This document shows positions 11,144 to 24,339 of a DNA stretch of 64,000 nucleotides, piece by piece (the first letter of the stretch is position 1; each line of letters opens with the position of its first letter). Location: positions 53,387,501-53,451,500 of the forward strand of contig NC_073696.1 of assembly GCF_029784165.1 (NCBI RefSeq), written 5' to 3'. A program made the translations under genes and the position numbers. The notes under the pieces were generated by a model that was not told the DNA's origin, ran no database searches, and saw only the letters and a list, made by a program, of their open reading frames with translations. The stretch is from Wyeomyia smithii. Its lineage: Eukaryota; Arthropoda; Insecta; Diptera; Culicidae.

Positions 11144-13115
11144 CACTGTGCTACAAATGCAAAAAAAAAAAATGCAAGAACTTCTGAAGTGACCTAGTGT
11201 AGGTTGTAGGTCTCGTCAAGTGTAACACTCGCTCATACTAGAAATTTTCCAAACACCCCCGAAATCTGAAGTTATGGTCAAAATACAGTTTTTGGACCTC
11301 AGCGCATATAATATTTTTTAACTCAGTCATTTATTAACCGATTTTCAATATTTAAGCAATTTTAGAAAGGGATCAAGTAGAGCTTTCAAAATATATACAA
11401 TTTTTTACTAATATCTATATTATATGTTGAGTTATTTGAGTTTAAATCTAACATTTTAGATATTTTCACGCAATTTTTCAATTTAATTTGAAATTTGCCG
11501 TCTATTTTTGTAAGAAACATACCACAAATATACTATAATTTTGAAAGTATATTCAATTTTGAATCAAACGAAAGTAGTTTTGTGGAAATCGGTTGATATT
11601 TGGCTGTGTTATATATTTTTTAAGAAAACCAGAATTTTTGACTTCTATCACACAGTAATTTCACGGTGCTACAAATGATGAAAAAATGCAAGAGCTTTTG
11701 ATGTGACTTAATGTGGGTTGTAGCTTTAGTCAAGTGTTACTTGCGCGTTTACTTGAAGTTTATCAAATACCCCAAAAATTATAAGTTATGGTCAAAACCC
11801 TGTTTTTTACCTTAGCTCACATTGTTATGTTTATTACGGTTATTTTTCAACCGATTTTTTATATTGTGGCTGTTTTGGAAAGACGAAAAATAGAGCTTCA
11901 AAAGCTATATATGTCTAAAAAGTTTACCTATGTGTGATGAATAGTTTTAAAATAAATAAGATAGTTTATGTTATTTTCAATTTTTTCCAAATTCATTCGC
12001 AATTTTTCAGACATTCTTGTAATGAAGAAGCTTTAATTGCTGTAAAATTTGGAAACTTCTTTTTAGTACCAAACGATAATAATGGGTGTTTTTAATGAAA
12101 ATCTGTTATAATTTGGCTGAGAAATGATTTGATGAAATCTAAGTATATGGTGGAAAACATCAAGTCTTATCTCAGCGAAATTATAACAGATTTTCATAAA
12201 CAACACTAACTGTTTTCGTTTGGCACTAAATATACTTTCCAAATTCTACAAAAATATGTGAAAAATTGCGAATAAATTTTGAAAAATTTGAAAATAACAT
12301 AAACTATCCTATTTATTTTAGAACTATTCATCACATATAGGTAAACTCTTCAAACATATTTACATCTTTCAAAAGTTCTATTTTTCGCCTTTCCAAAACA
12401 GCGACAATATAAATAATCGGGTGAAAAATAACCGAACTAAACATAAAAATGTTAGTTATGGTCAAAAAACAGGGTTTTGATCATAACTTATTATTTTTGG
12501 GGTATTTGAAAAACTTCAAGTAAACGCGCAAGTAACACTTGACTAAAGCTACAACCCACACTGAGTCACATCAAAAGTTCTTGTATTTTTTCATCATTTG
12601 TAGCACCGTGAAATCATTGTGCGGTAGAAGCCAAAAATTCTGGTTTTCTTAAAAAATATATAACTTAGCCAAATATCCACCGATTTTCACAAAACCACTC
12701 TCGTTTGATTCGAAATTGAATATACTTTCAAAATTATAGTATATTTGTGGTATGTTTCTTACAAATATAGACGGCAAATTTCAAATTAAATTGAAAAATT
12801 GCGTGAAAATATCTAAAAAATCTTATTCAAACTTAAATAACTCAACATGTTTTATTGATATTAGTAAAAATCTGTATATATTTTGAAAGCTCTTTTTATT
12901 CCCTTTCTATAACTGCTTAAGTATAAAAAATCGGTTGATAAATGACTGAGTTAAAAAATATTATATGCGCTGAGGTAAAAAAAACCGTATTTTGACCATA
13001 TCTTAAGATTTTAGGGGTGTTTGGAAAATTTCTAGTATGAGCGAATGTTAAACTCAACAAGACCTACAACCTACACTTGGTCACTCCAGAAGTTCTAAAT
13101 CGCTGTAGCACAGTG
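11144..13115. mobile_element. Foldback element: two ~1-kb inverted arms, each with two ~500-bp units
   Basis: The ends are CACTGTGCTACAAATGC at 11,144 and its reverse complement finishing TGTAGCACAGTG at 13,115. The arms match throughout. For example 11,936-11,980 pairs with 12,287-12,333, and 12,098-12,123 pairs with 12,172-12,198. A short unpaired centre lies near 12,124-12,171. Each arm contains two diverged direct units, both starting CAC-GTGCTACAAATG (11,144 and 11,662 on the left; mirrored ends at 12,610 and 13,115 on the right). TAT flanks both ends and could be a 3-bp duplication. There is no coding capacity. It is probably a non-autonomous DNA transposon of the foldback type. Confidence 0.75.
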
Positions 13116-13985
13116 TATTTTTCTAACAAAAAGTTAGCCCAGCACCTTTTTTCAAAAGTATTTGAAAAAATGAAAATGAAAACCTGAAAAATTAGGAACA
13201 AAACTAGCAGTTCCTCTTGCGAGGTGGTGTGATTTTCTTAACGCTCATCAATATTCGACTCATTTTCTGTGGCATTCTCTTTGTAGCTCTGTAATTGTGT
13301 TTCTCGCACGTCATGAAATGTTTTTTTATGCAAGAGTTCATTCATCTTTAGCTATGCTGAAATCGATTTGCTTAAGTATCAATCGATTCAAGAATTACAT
13401 AAGATTTGTTTAGAGCTCACTACTACGTAACTACACATTAAAAATTTGGATTCGCTTCATTAAGTTTTGCAACATCCAGTTTGAATTTAACAAAACTCCT
13501 AGAAAAAGTTTGGTATCACGTGGGATAGGAATATATTTTGTGTTTCCGACGACAAAGTTGCGGTCTTTAGCCAGCTTGTTCTGAAGTTCAAGGGCTTCTG
13601 GATTATGGACAAATTAGTGCGGAGTTCTCACAATACGTGGCGACAGTGTGCACGAAATTCGTCGTATTTTGACCTCAACGTATCTCACGACGGCAACTAG
13701 GTCTTCAACAAAGTTGTTCAGAAGATCAAAAGCTTTGAATTCACGAGATAAAGTAATTATAAAGTAAGTTGTAGTAGAACTTCGAATTAAACTATTGACC
13801 AACCAGAAACCTTTTGATCTTCTGATTTTTTTTCCTGAAGACTGACGCTCTCTAAGTAGTTAGATACACGAGATAAATAATGTTTAAAATACACAAATAA
13901 ATCATGCGGAAATCGGTTTCAAAATTCGTTACGCGTCCGCTCAAAGGTAGACTAATATAATTTTCTGATAATAACATTAGTGCTA
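13116..13985. other. Non-coding stretch
   Basis: AT-rich sequence between the foldback element and the next dispersed repeat. I see no gene, RNA or repeat structure in it. Confidence 0.4.
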
Positions 13986-13989
13986 TTGA

Positions 13990-14370
13990 AAAATAACCTA
14001 ATACAATTCAATACGCATATTCCAGAAATCGCCATGCTATGCAGAGGACGAAAATCGATCCCAGACACCATTTGGAATTCCAAGATGGTGACTTACGGTT
14101 CCTAAAAAATAGGCCTAGAATGCCACTCAATGTGGAGACTTCCGCAATCGTCATAATGTCAACCACACACGTCATTTTAAAATTCATGTGAAATAACCTC
14201 AAATGGTCCAATACCATCCAATATGCATATTTCTGGATTCTCTGGGTATCGAGGGCGAAAAGCAATCCCAGATGCAATTTTGAAATCGAAAATGGTGACT
14301 TATAATTCTTGGAAAACAGCCCAAAATCGCCAAATATCATCCAACATGGGTATTTCTGTATCTGAAAGTT
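13990..14370 (-). repeat. Fragment of dispersed repeat B
   Basis: It carries the family phrases 'CCAATATGCATATTTCTGGA', 'AAATGGTGACTTA' and 'AAACAGCCCAAAATCGCC' in about two period units. The same phrases occur in the copies near 25.5-26.7, 37.0-37.7 and 46.3-47.6 kb. Orientation is minus relative to the 25.5-kb copy. Long shadow frames over it are not genes. Confidence 0.6.
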
Positions 14371-14497
14371 CTTTGGAAATTTAACTCAGCTCATTTTTAA
14401 CCTCAACATTGATAATTCTCGATATAATCGAGGTGGCAGGGACATCAAAATTTATTCAAAAGTTATAATCTCTTATTTTTCAACACTTCGAGCTCTA

Positions 14498-14825
14498 TGT
14501 TCGTCTGCGTAATGAGTAACTTTGTTCGATTCCATCATTCAGCACGGAGACATAATATCACAAAACTCCCTTTCCGCCGCAGTCGTGGAAATGCAGAGAT
14601 AAACTCGATCTCGGTCTAGCCTTTTAGTCGGAGATTACTTGCACGTTACTTTTATAAACGTGTCACAAATCGGAGAAGGATTAGTCTAAAACATAAGCAA
14701 CTCATTGTTCGTCTTTGTAATGAGCTAACTTCGCGCGTAACATTGTTAGATTCTGTCACTCACCACGGTAAGACAACTCATCCTTTCCGTCGCAGTCATG
14801 GAGATGCAAAGATAAACTCGGTCTT
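14498..14825. repeat. Direct duplication, ~209-bp period
   Basis: Two diverged copies begin TGTTCGTCT-GTAATGAG at 14,498 and 14,707. Both run through a TTCCG-CGCAGTC segment to AGATAAACTCG. No protein was recognised. The following part (14,825-15,420) has no supported feature. Confidence 0.5.
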
Positions 14826-15429
14826 CGGCAACAACGACTGTTACACTTGCTTCCTTACAATATCCTTCCTTACCCTTACAATCGTAAGGACGTGGCCGGC
14901 GCCATTACCGATCTGAATCTAAATCTGGTAGCTACTGAATTGTAGTACACTGAAGATGGCAAACTAATCCCAAGTAGTTTCCTTGTGCAACTTTACTAGA
15001 TCAGATCAATCGCGAAGGAGCAACTACGAAATGTGCGGTCGTTCAAGCGCAAGATCAAGATGAAAAGGTTATCCTACAATGATGTAGCCAAGTTAACTTT
15101 CAGCAGCTTGTGAACTTTCTTTGGAAATTTAGATTTAGATTGAAAAAAACATCTATTTTACTCTATCTGTTTTATTTCAATTTTTACATCAAAATAGTCT
15201 CTAAACGACTTTTCGAACTTTTGAAGGCTTATTTTTATTTTAAATTGTAAATATCTTGATCCCATTCAAAGTTAATGTTGTTTTTCTTGAAAAAAAAAAA
15301 ACAAAAATACACCCGCGTTTTTGAGACAAATATAAAAAATATTTCTTGGTCTCATTTCAACGAGCATATTGAATTCTACACATGAAGATAAGTGATAAGC
15401 TTTTTTTTATACTTGAGCAAACTCTATAT

Positions 15430-15880
15430 TTCAATTCGAGGAACTGCGTAGCCGCACGAATATAGAGTCCGCTTTGACAAGCAGGTGGTAGTGGGTTTGA
15501 ATTCTAGTAGAATCAGGCCATTCGACACCAAAAAATGACTTGAGCAGACTTCCCATTTACCGTTCATTCACGCTGAATTCTCCACAATACCTCGCCCCAT
15601 TACTTTTTTTTACAATATAAGTCTCTTTTATAGCAAAACTGGTCAGAAGGAAGCACAACAAAACTTCTCCAGGGAAAAATAATTGGCGATACTTGGTGGA
15701 GGAACGTGACTCGGTTTAGTAGATCCATAAGCGTAAAAGGAAGGGTAAAATCATATTTCACACAAGCACGGATAAATAATAAGCATGCCACCTCTCAACA
15801 GTGGTAAGGCTAATAACAGAAGTGTAGAATACAGCAGACATCCAGGCAGTATCTCACAATAGATGAACGATTCTAGTCGC
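15430..15880 (+). mobile_element. Probable tRNA-derived SINE
   Basis: GTAGCCGCACGAAT near 15,450 resembles part of a tRNA 5' half, and GGGTTTGAATTCT at 15,493-15,505 resembles an RNA polymerase III B box. A non-tRNA body follows. The boundaries and target duplication were not resolved, so this is tentative. Confidence 0.4.
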
Positions 15881-16289
15881 AGTGGGTAAGTCCATACAGG
15901 GTAAAAACTAAATTCAATGACATGAAAAAATTATAATTTTTTTATAACTTGTGTATTAAAAAGTACACATATTTGATTCTTACAATTGTTACAATGGTTA
16001 CCTAAACTTTTGATCAAAATACATCAAAAATTGGTCAACTGGTTCAAAAGACATCAATTTTCAAAAATCGAATAGATCAAATAAAACTTTTTTTTCTGAC
16101 CGCCCTATACCGGAACTGATCACCCTTACGACCCAATAAAATATCATGGGTCTGATTATTTTCGTAAAGACCAAATCCCGTAATTTTGAGCACAATCGAC
16201 GCACTTTGGGTAACCACTTCTTGAATAGGGTGACCATAAAAACAGCTCTATTCGTTGTATATGTGTGCCCTTGAATACAAAAAATTATT
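15881..16289. other. Non-coding stretch
   Basis: AT-rich spacer between the putative SINE and the mariner relic. A stretch around 16,100-16,220 is more balanced in composition, but no feature was recognised. Confidence 0.35.
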
Positions 16290-17045
16290 ATATATAGGGT
16301 GCACGAGCAATGCGGTACGAAGTTTTTATTTAAGTTCTAATGATTTTGACAGTATGAGGACGTACCGTGCGTTATGCAGTAGATTAACAACAATTAAAGT
16401 TGATACCTTTCCGCAGCTAATAATTAATAACACCAACCTAGTCGACGTTGAAGCGCTACCGGGCAGTTCCCATGATTTTCTTATCTTTGGGTTGCTGTAA
16501 TGAATCCATTTTTTATCACTCGTCACGACGCGATGAAGAAACCCCTTCCTTTTTTACCGCTGAAATAGTTGTTGCCAGGCGAAGAAATGACACTCAACGT
16601 CCTTCGGCTTCATGAGGATCCATATTTTTCAATCATTACAAAAGCATGCAACTGCTTGGAAATGACTTGGCGAATAACTCCTAATACCGAAGCAAGCTAA
16701 TCCTGCATTCGGCATGGATCCTCTTCGAGCCTTTGCTCTTGGTTCACTTAGGGCAGCTTTTCCGTATGCTTCCTTTAACTCACGATGCGCTTTAGCCGCC
16801 TTTTTTAATGAAATAGGCAAATTCCAGGTGCTGAAAAAGACGATTATTTGTCATGAAACCAGACGTTTTCAAACAACTGAAATCATATGACGTCACAATA
16901 AGGTCACTAACGTGTCAAAGCCGATTTTTTGCCTTATGACTCAGATTGGTTCATCACGTTCTAGATATGTCAAAAAGCACTTACTATTGGCGCTATCTAT
17001 GGCAAATAGTGAGAACTTATTTGCGCACTTAATACTTAAGCAGGT
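16290..17045 (-). pseudogene. Decayed mariner transposase, copy 1
   Basis: Reading the minus strand from high to low coordinates gives a helix-turn-helix segment (LASVLGVIRQVISKQLHA, about 16,660-16,710). A linker-catalytic start follows (LMKPKDVECHFFAWQQLF, then KRKGFLHRVV and TSDKKWIHYSNPKIRKSW, about 16,450-16,610). This is the order of Tc1/mariner transposases; TSDKKW corresponds to the first catalytic Asp region (TGDEKW in active relatives). In-frame stops and frameshifts are present and the C-terminal catalytic part is unrecognisable. The 5' non-coding end (about 16,985-17,045) matches the 5' end of the relic at 53 kb, so the two belong to one family. Confidence 0.75.
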
Positions 17046-20000
17046 ATTAGACGACGCAAATATTTGCTATTTTTGGTACGATTTTTATTTGCACAAAATA
17101 AAATCTATCATTATTTGGTAAGACGAATAATCGTGCCTCCGGATAATCGAGTTCGACCTGTATTGTTAGCGAATGCGATCTCAATATAAGTGCCGACGAA
17201 GCCGTCGTCCATGTTATATGGTTATAAAAGGTCTTATTATTTGAATTTGTACAAATAGGATAACCAATCTTCCATAGATTTATCGTAGTCTTATATCAAT
17301 TATACGGTCGTGTCTTGGACACCACTTTTAATCTATTCCTGGCGGGTAAATGGTTATATTAGAGATATTGATAGATAGTTTTAAAATAACCATGCAAATC
17401 GCAATGTATGCACTTTCTTAGCAACCAAAATTGCATCGTTTCTAACACACCTCGATCACACACTGCCAGGGTTGCAATATTACACTGCCAGTGATCGATT
17501 CTCAGTTGAAGCTGAAACCTGCGAATATCAGTTCAGCACGAACGAGCTAAACATGAAAATTGCTTTCAGCTCCACTCATTTCACAGTGATAATGTTGACA
17601 GGTAGCATTACAGGGATTTTGCACACGCTGTGTTTCTTTAATTATGTTCATACGGTTGAGGGTGTAGATACTTATCTACTTTATAGGCTTTAGGCAATGG
17701 ATTGGCTAAGATCAGATAATTTCGATAATAATTAGATCACATCATTAAACCCGTTGACATGATTTTCATTGAGAATTGACTCAGGTGACGCTCAATATCA
17801 GTTTGAAGAGAGTGAGAGTGACACTGCTGTTGTATCATTTCCATTTTGCAGTGTCGAAATTGTGCAACACACCACACTACCTGTGAAAGTTTTGTTTATG
17901 ACTGGAAAAGAGTGACTCCTCACACGCAGAGAATATCAGTGACGAATTATTATATCTATGGCCTGCGTGATCGAGGCTTTCAGAAAAGATGAAAATGAAA
18001 TTAGTTTGTAAACTGTATTTTATTTCAGCTAAAGAAAGCTTTTCCGTCAAACGTGTTGGGTGGGAGAACACTGAGTTGGTAATTTCCTACTGAAAATTAA
18101 ATAATTTGATCGCCTTATTCTGAGAAATGAATTCTAGAACTCCAAATATATACGTTTTCTGTTCTTGTTATTATCCTGTGACGTTTGGGAAAAGGCAAAA
18201 TGATTTGCCTTTCCTTTGTAGTACAGCATGAAGTGACTTTCCACTCGATATTCAAGAATAAACAAGAATAAACAAGAATATTTAACTATGTTTATGCTAC
18301 AAGTAAAGATTCACTTCGCTTCGCTGATTTATTAGAGTTAGATTAAAAAGCTCTCAGGTCCTTTTTCTTGATACTCTCTTTTTTGCGCTTCCTATTTCCA
18401 CAATCCTGCTTCACACTTCTCTTTAATTACTGACTTCATTTGAATAACTCCTTCTGCGGAAGTTTAATTAAATATTGAAAATAGTTCAGGTTTCCATTAA
18501 ATTTTACTTTGCAAAATTGATAAACATTATCTTAAATTATCCACAGATAAGCATTCCGGATATGACTTAGAACCATCATCGTTGTTTATTTGAACATGAT
18601 GATGGTCCTTATTTCGTGTATGATTGTTGCGGTAACGAGAGGTTGGCTACAATCAGGAAAAAGAAAACATTTGACTGCCGAACACTTTCGGGGACATCCA
18701 GTTCATTCGAATGGTAGATAACATTCGTAAAAACTATGTCCAGCAACTCTCTTCACAGGGCTATTACTATCTCATAGTTTGCATTTGAAAGCATCCAGCA
18801 ATTAATAGTATTACCACAGACTAACAGACATAACACTTTGAACAAATTATGAATCAATCCATCGTTTCGATGGTACAAGTAGTTTACGTAAGTAACACTA
18901 GCATCATCTGCTGCCGTGTCCGCGCTGCGTCTTGTATTCGGACAACAGCGCTAGCGTACGTGCATGTGCCCAATTGGGAACTACGAAAAATGTATGAGAT
19001 AGCATCGCTGTCATGCAGCGCGACGACTGTTATTTGAATGAAAATTTGAAATTATCGTTTTTTTTTGGTGGCGATGGAGCTGTTACGTCTGTTAGTCTGT
19101 GGTATTATGTTCTTTTTGCAAACCGCGTTGAAAATTCACTTTCAAATTATTTTAGTTTTAGTTTGATCCTTCAAAAATTCTTGCCTACGCCCATGTCCCG
19201 ATAGACAAACCTTCTCTGTATCTCTCTATCCTTATATGTCTCTCCCTCGTTCACACCATCGCATCAAATAAGCAAGTGCACTTGTTGGCAATGAGTAGAT
19301 TTTTTGTTTTCGGTTCAAATTTCCAAAACAAATCAACACCCGTGAAATGTAGATGATACCAGCCACCCGGAGCAGCCAAAAAAATCGCTTTGAAGGAAAG
19401 CTCTTTGCGGGAAAAAATCAAACTGGCAGGGCGGCCGCTCGGAAATGCAAAAGCTGACACATATCAATAATCATTGGCGCTCGGTTTGTTCGCATCGAAC
19501 GAACCAAAAAAAAAAAGAAAAAGCATTGCTTCCCTAATTTCAGCGTGAGCCTGCCCGACATCGTCCGCGCCCACCGCGCTCTGGTCTGATTATTTCGCGG
19601 CTTTGAGTTGCTTTGCGAAATTGCAACCCTGTCCATCAGGGTGCATTCCGTCCGAGAGAGGTTTGGCACTTGCTCTGTACAGTTCTTTTTTTCCAGCATA
19701 TCAAGAGCTCAAACTATAAACGTCGTCGAACGTCCTACCTTTCTATCTTAGTACTCTGTGTGTGTCTCTCTCTCTTCCGCATTCGGCCTCTGTATGTAGA
19801 ACGGCTAACCATGCTTGAAGAGGGGAATGAAATTTTTTGGCAAAAGCTGTCATCAATCAATAATAATTTTGTTTATTTTATTCTATTTGTGTTCCACTAC
19901 TTGACGCTTTCGAGTGCTGACGAGGTGAAATTGCTGATTTAGAAAAGATATTGTCTTTTCTTTGAATAGAATGATTGATTAGACTAATACCTAACTGTTA

Positions 20001-21551
20001 ATAGTATCATGTCTGTTGGCGAAAAGGTAGTTTTCACTGGGTTGGTAACACGATTGACCGTAATAACATATAAAAAGTGAAACCAATAAACAATATTTAC
20101 CGCTATGCACTCTATCTCCACACCACCCACTTCAGGTAGAGTGACTTATGATGTCATAAATTTGTACAACGCTGCGTATGTTGTTTATGTTTCTGCCATT
20201 CCCCATTCCCCATTCCCGGCTGCGTCCTTGTACTCCTCTGACCGTATAACGCATAATCTGCGAAACCAAAAAAAGAGGAAGAATCCGGCATCTCATAAAG
20301 TTAAATACAAATGTTTCATATTTTATGCTGCACATAAAGAATCCAGACGAATGGTGTTGCCTTAATCTGAATCTGGTTTCTTTATTTCTTTGGCATTGCA
20401 GGTTTTGCTCTACATTCGCTTCCATTCACACTTTCATCAGCAATAAGTACGTACTACCGGCATCCAAGGGCGGCCCTCCTCCGTATCACCGTATTTTGGA
20501 TTCCCGCAGTGCGTCCTCTGGACTGTGGAACTTCCGTGAATTCACTAAAATTTAAGACGCCCAACAAATGGTTTCGCAAGGGATTAGGCTGGCACTGCCT
20601 AAAATACTGCCACTCTTGTGGGCCACGCACTTCCTGCTGCAAGAAAAAAGCACTCTCACACACACACATACACGCAGAGAGAGACATCAAACCAGTAAAC
20701 GTCAAAGCCATCTTTCGGTAGATTATCCGTCCGTTTCGACTTTTCCTCGGTAGTCGCTATGATTAAATCGGAAACCCATTCCATCAACGAGCTGCTTACA
20801 GGCTCCATCAAAGTGGAAAAGGTCTCCGAGTAGCTGTTCAAATTTTCTCTAGTGTCGAATTATCTGATAAAATTTATACATTTACTGTTTGGTCTTTTTT
20901 TTTGCTCTATCGTACCGTGCGCTAGTCGCTAAGGTATAACACCTTCACAAATTGCCAGCCACGCATAAGAAGGCGTAGAAGACAGTTCGTCCTAAACTGT
21001 GCCATAAACTCCCATTTCCTTGCACTTCGCACCGTGAGCGTGACTTTGGGAGGGCGAATAGGTTATCATTTTGTTGCTGGTAAAAAAGACAGGTTACAAA
21101 ATTGATCATATTTTGTGCCACCGCCGCTGCTGGTAATATCCGATATGCGATTTCGCAAAACATACGGGAGAATATGTCCTCTATAAGAAGAGGTCAGACT
21201 CACTTTAGTTAAGATGCGAAGTATTATCACTGTAACCAAAAATAGCCGCATGAAGAAAAAAGCGCGTACTAAACAAAAAATAAGTTAAACTTAATAAAAT
21301 ATTGCAGCTCAGCTATGATTACGATAGGAAAAAGGCCCAAAAAATTAAGTTTTTATCACCAACTTTCGCATTTGGTAAAAATTTGATTTTTTAGAGTAGA
21401 AACTCGAAGTTAAGCAAAAAGAAACATTTGATAAATTCTTTTTTGGAGGTTGAGTCTCAGAGCATTTTGAAAATGTCACCTTTTTGTAAAAATAATTGTA
21501 TTTTGATAGAGTCAAATAATTGTAGTGATAATTTTGTGGGCTAGGTATAAT
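17046..21551. other. Non-coding stretch with scattered low-complexity sequence
   Basis: No supported gene. Seen: two related segments near 17,470-17,620 and 17,760-17,880 sharing ATATCAGTT and AGTGTC-type phrases, a triple AACAAGAATA run near 18,258-18,285, and a CA-rich microsatellite at 20,655-20,690. Short open frames at 19.4-20.8 kb are overlapping and unconvincing. Confidence 0.4.
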
Positions 21552-21662
21552 TAACGATAGGCATACGGACAGAAGGTATATGAACGCATGCAATCGTATG
21601 CCTTGTATCCATTATGCCTAACGTCCGTAAGCTTTGCGTCCATATGCCTCATGTCCCGCCCC
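21552..21662. repeat. Short degenerate tandem repeat, possible MITE end
   Basis: Several copies, in both orientations, of an AGGCATA-GGAC type motif (for example AGGCATACGGACAGAAGG at 21,558 and its inverse ATATGCCTCATGTCCC near 21,640). It resembles the subterminal repeats of some mosquito MITEs. Boundaries unknown. Confidence 0.4.
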
Positions 21663-23104
21663 AAAATATAATATTTTAGACTATGTCTCGAATGTTTGTC
21701 TGCCTGTGAGAACGGAATTTTGTGACCATATTCGATCTTGGGAAAGAGGCTGCTGCAGAATTGAGCTTAAATTTTGATTCAAGACATTTTCGAGAAGGCG
21801 AAACATTTCCTGCTCAGTTCAAGAGACGATGATTTACATTTACTTTTAACGACTGTTTGTCATTGCTCATTGGCTCAATATGACGAATATAGGTTAAAAA
21901 TAATTATGTGCGTTGGAAATAATACTGAATTTGAAGAAGTTGATTCCCTATGATGTTGTTTTGGAATCACTAGATTTGATCAATATGGGATAAAGAAAAA
22001 ACTGGAAAAATAGTGGAAGCTGGAAAGGCCGAAAATCGTTTTGTGTCATTTACCGTGAGCATAAACATACTATTTTCATTTCACTATCCTAAGTTGTATT
22101 CCACTTCAGCAAAATCACACCAGCACTGAACGTACCTGATTGCACCCCATTCACCGCAGCTGTGATGATGTAGCTCCGATTGTGAGTGACGATGACAAGC
22201 AATAACTGAGAGGCTAAAAGGATTCAATTTCTGCTCTCGCAAAAAAGTATTTATCACAGCAATAATTGATCGTCTCCCGTGTCCTGCGGACTAACCGTGC
22301 TCCTGCTGACATAAGTAGGAAGAACAGCACAATCCCATCATTGTCCCTGCATCGCAGTCAGCAGTAGCAGCAGCACGGCTGATCGGAAAAGTCACACTGG
22401 GATACCATCTAAAGTGATCTATACATAAACACACAGAAGAGTTGCCTTTCTAAACCATCAAAGATTCTGCAAAATCATCACCTCTTTTAGTGTCGATCCA
22501 TCACAAGGACAAGTGTTTACCCCTATGCGATGGTTCCAGTACCCAAGATAAGTGACGGGGTGGGAAAGCTTTCCCGATGGAAGCCACATTGTGCGGGATG
22601 CCGAATTATTGAAAGCTATTTTCCGTTTAATTTCGTAAATTCATGTCACCTCTTGAACGCTCCCCCTCTCCATAACACCCACTGACATACTGCATAGGCA
22701 AAAGTTAGCAGAAATCATTTCCACTAATCGCAACTGCACACAATAAATGTCATTAAGTATTTTGGGGTCAAATACACAATTACATGCATACACACACGTA
22801 CACACAAACAGGCTCGCGTTTGTCGGCCGGATTTCAGTACCCGGGCACGGGCACTCTGACTCATGACAATAACGGGACATCCACTTGATGCACACGACAG
22901 CATCCATTCCAATATACACCTTTTCTCTTCAACCCCCATCCGCAATCGGCTCCGGGGTTCGATGATAGCTCCTACGCCTACCATACACACGCGCCACCGA
23001 GCTGTCCTTCATCTCTTCAGAATGCGGCACAGAAACCGAAATTTAATGTGAGCATACAATTGGGCGACAAATATTCCTAACAGGAGGGATATTATTTTCG
23101 AAAA
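21663..23104. other. Non-coding stretch
   Basis: Sequence of mixed composition, with a CAG-rich patch near 22,360-22,380. No gene, RNA or element was recognised. Confidence 0.35.
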
Positions 23105-23356
23105 TTACATTTCATTTTCATTTTCATTTCCATGTTCCGAATGAGATGGTTCCCCTGGACTGGCAGCTTTTGGAAATGATGTGGTTGGACGTGAATTATT
23201 TACAGTTTCTGGTGTGCGGATGTCCTGCTTCAAAGTCTGATGAGAATGACGATGATGATGACGATAATGGTAATGATGATGATGATAGTGATGATGATGG
23301 CCGAAAAGTTTCCGGTCCGACGGCAGTGATTGATACAACGTCCGTGCATTTGTCAT
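23105..23356 (-). CDS. Possible His-rich coding exon or small ORF (unrecognised)
   Basis: An 83-codon open frame on the minus strand from an ATG. Its central run is HHHHYHHHHYHYRHHHRHSH, produced by a CAT-type trinucleotide repeat (GAT on the plus strand at about 23,249-23,303). A Pro/Ser-containing tail ends in NENENEM. An in-frame stop lies just upstream of the ATG. I recognise no family. It could be a real exon or chance openness around a triplet repeat. Confidence 0.2.
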   Translation of the reverse strand: MTNARTLYQSLPSDRKLFGHHHHYHHHHYHYRHHHRHSHQTLKQDIRTPETVNNSRPTTSFPKAASPGEPSHSEHGNENENEM

Positions 23357-24232
23357 GTGTCACATAATTAGAAGCCTGACGAGCTGCCGCTGCCCGGTCT
23401 CCTGCCTACTTGCTGTTTGTCGTCCGAATTCGGAAGCTGCGATGTAAAGGTGATTGACGTATTCCATTGCGAGAGTGGGAATCGGGGTTTTTTCCGCAAG
23501 ATGATTGGAATAAATGTAACTTAACTGTTGGGGACTAGATGTTATGGTAACAAATTGATATGAATGGTGTAAGAATACATTTGGGAATAGTTTTTGAAAT
23601 CGAGATTGATGTAGAACTCACCTGTTCAAGCACGACTTACAAATCTGTTTTAGTTTTAGCTCTATTTATTTAAACTGTTTTGTTGATCACATGATTATTT
23701 TTTTAAACTCCCAAACTCAATTGATGATGTTCTATTGTAATCCCTTCTGTTTGATTTAGTTTTTCCAAGCGGTGTTTTGAATTTTTGCTGCCTAAATATG
23801 TTTTAAATACTTACACGCAACAGTTTGAGCTGTAAGTTTTGGTCACACAAGTTTTGATCTAGTTTAGTGCAAAATTCATGCAAAAACATTATAGACGTTT
23901 AACTCGTTCGCGGTGGGGTTGACAGTTTTTCGAAAACTGTCACCAACACCAGAATAAACTGTCAAATTGAATTTTTTATCAGTGAATATATTTTTTTTCT
24001 AATTTATTTTTATTTTCTTTAATTTATTTGTTTGCTTTGCAATCATTGTCTAGTCTCGAAAATAAACAGAAATTGCGTTTATTTCGTACGACTTCCCTTC
24101 GTTTGTAATAACTGTTTTCCACTTTTTTTTAATCTAAAATTAGCCTAATTTAACTTCTTTTTAAGGCAATGATTGCCGCGTGTTACGGTCATAAATTGGT
24201 CAAACAAAAATGTGTGTAAATCGGTCATTTTT
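23357..24232. other. Non-coding stretch with a strong palindrome
   Basis: AT-rich. A near-perfect hairpin (TGACAGTTTTTCGAAAACTG, continuing TCA) sits at 23,919-23,941, with a further CTGTCA nearby. No gene was seen. Confidence 0.4.
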
Positions 24233-24339
24233 GCCTTTCTCCTAGAAAGGTATAGCAATCACTTGCAAAACCGAAAGTATAAAAGTGCTCCAAAGGCCCG
24301 AATGGCATATATCACTCGACTCAGCTCGACGAGCTGAGC

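Noticed and set aside
23146..23367. Plus-strand Asp-rich frame
   Set aside because: It is the complementary reading of the trinucleotide repeat; the minus-strand frame is the slightly better, still weak, candidate.
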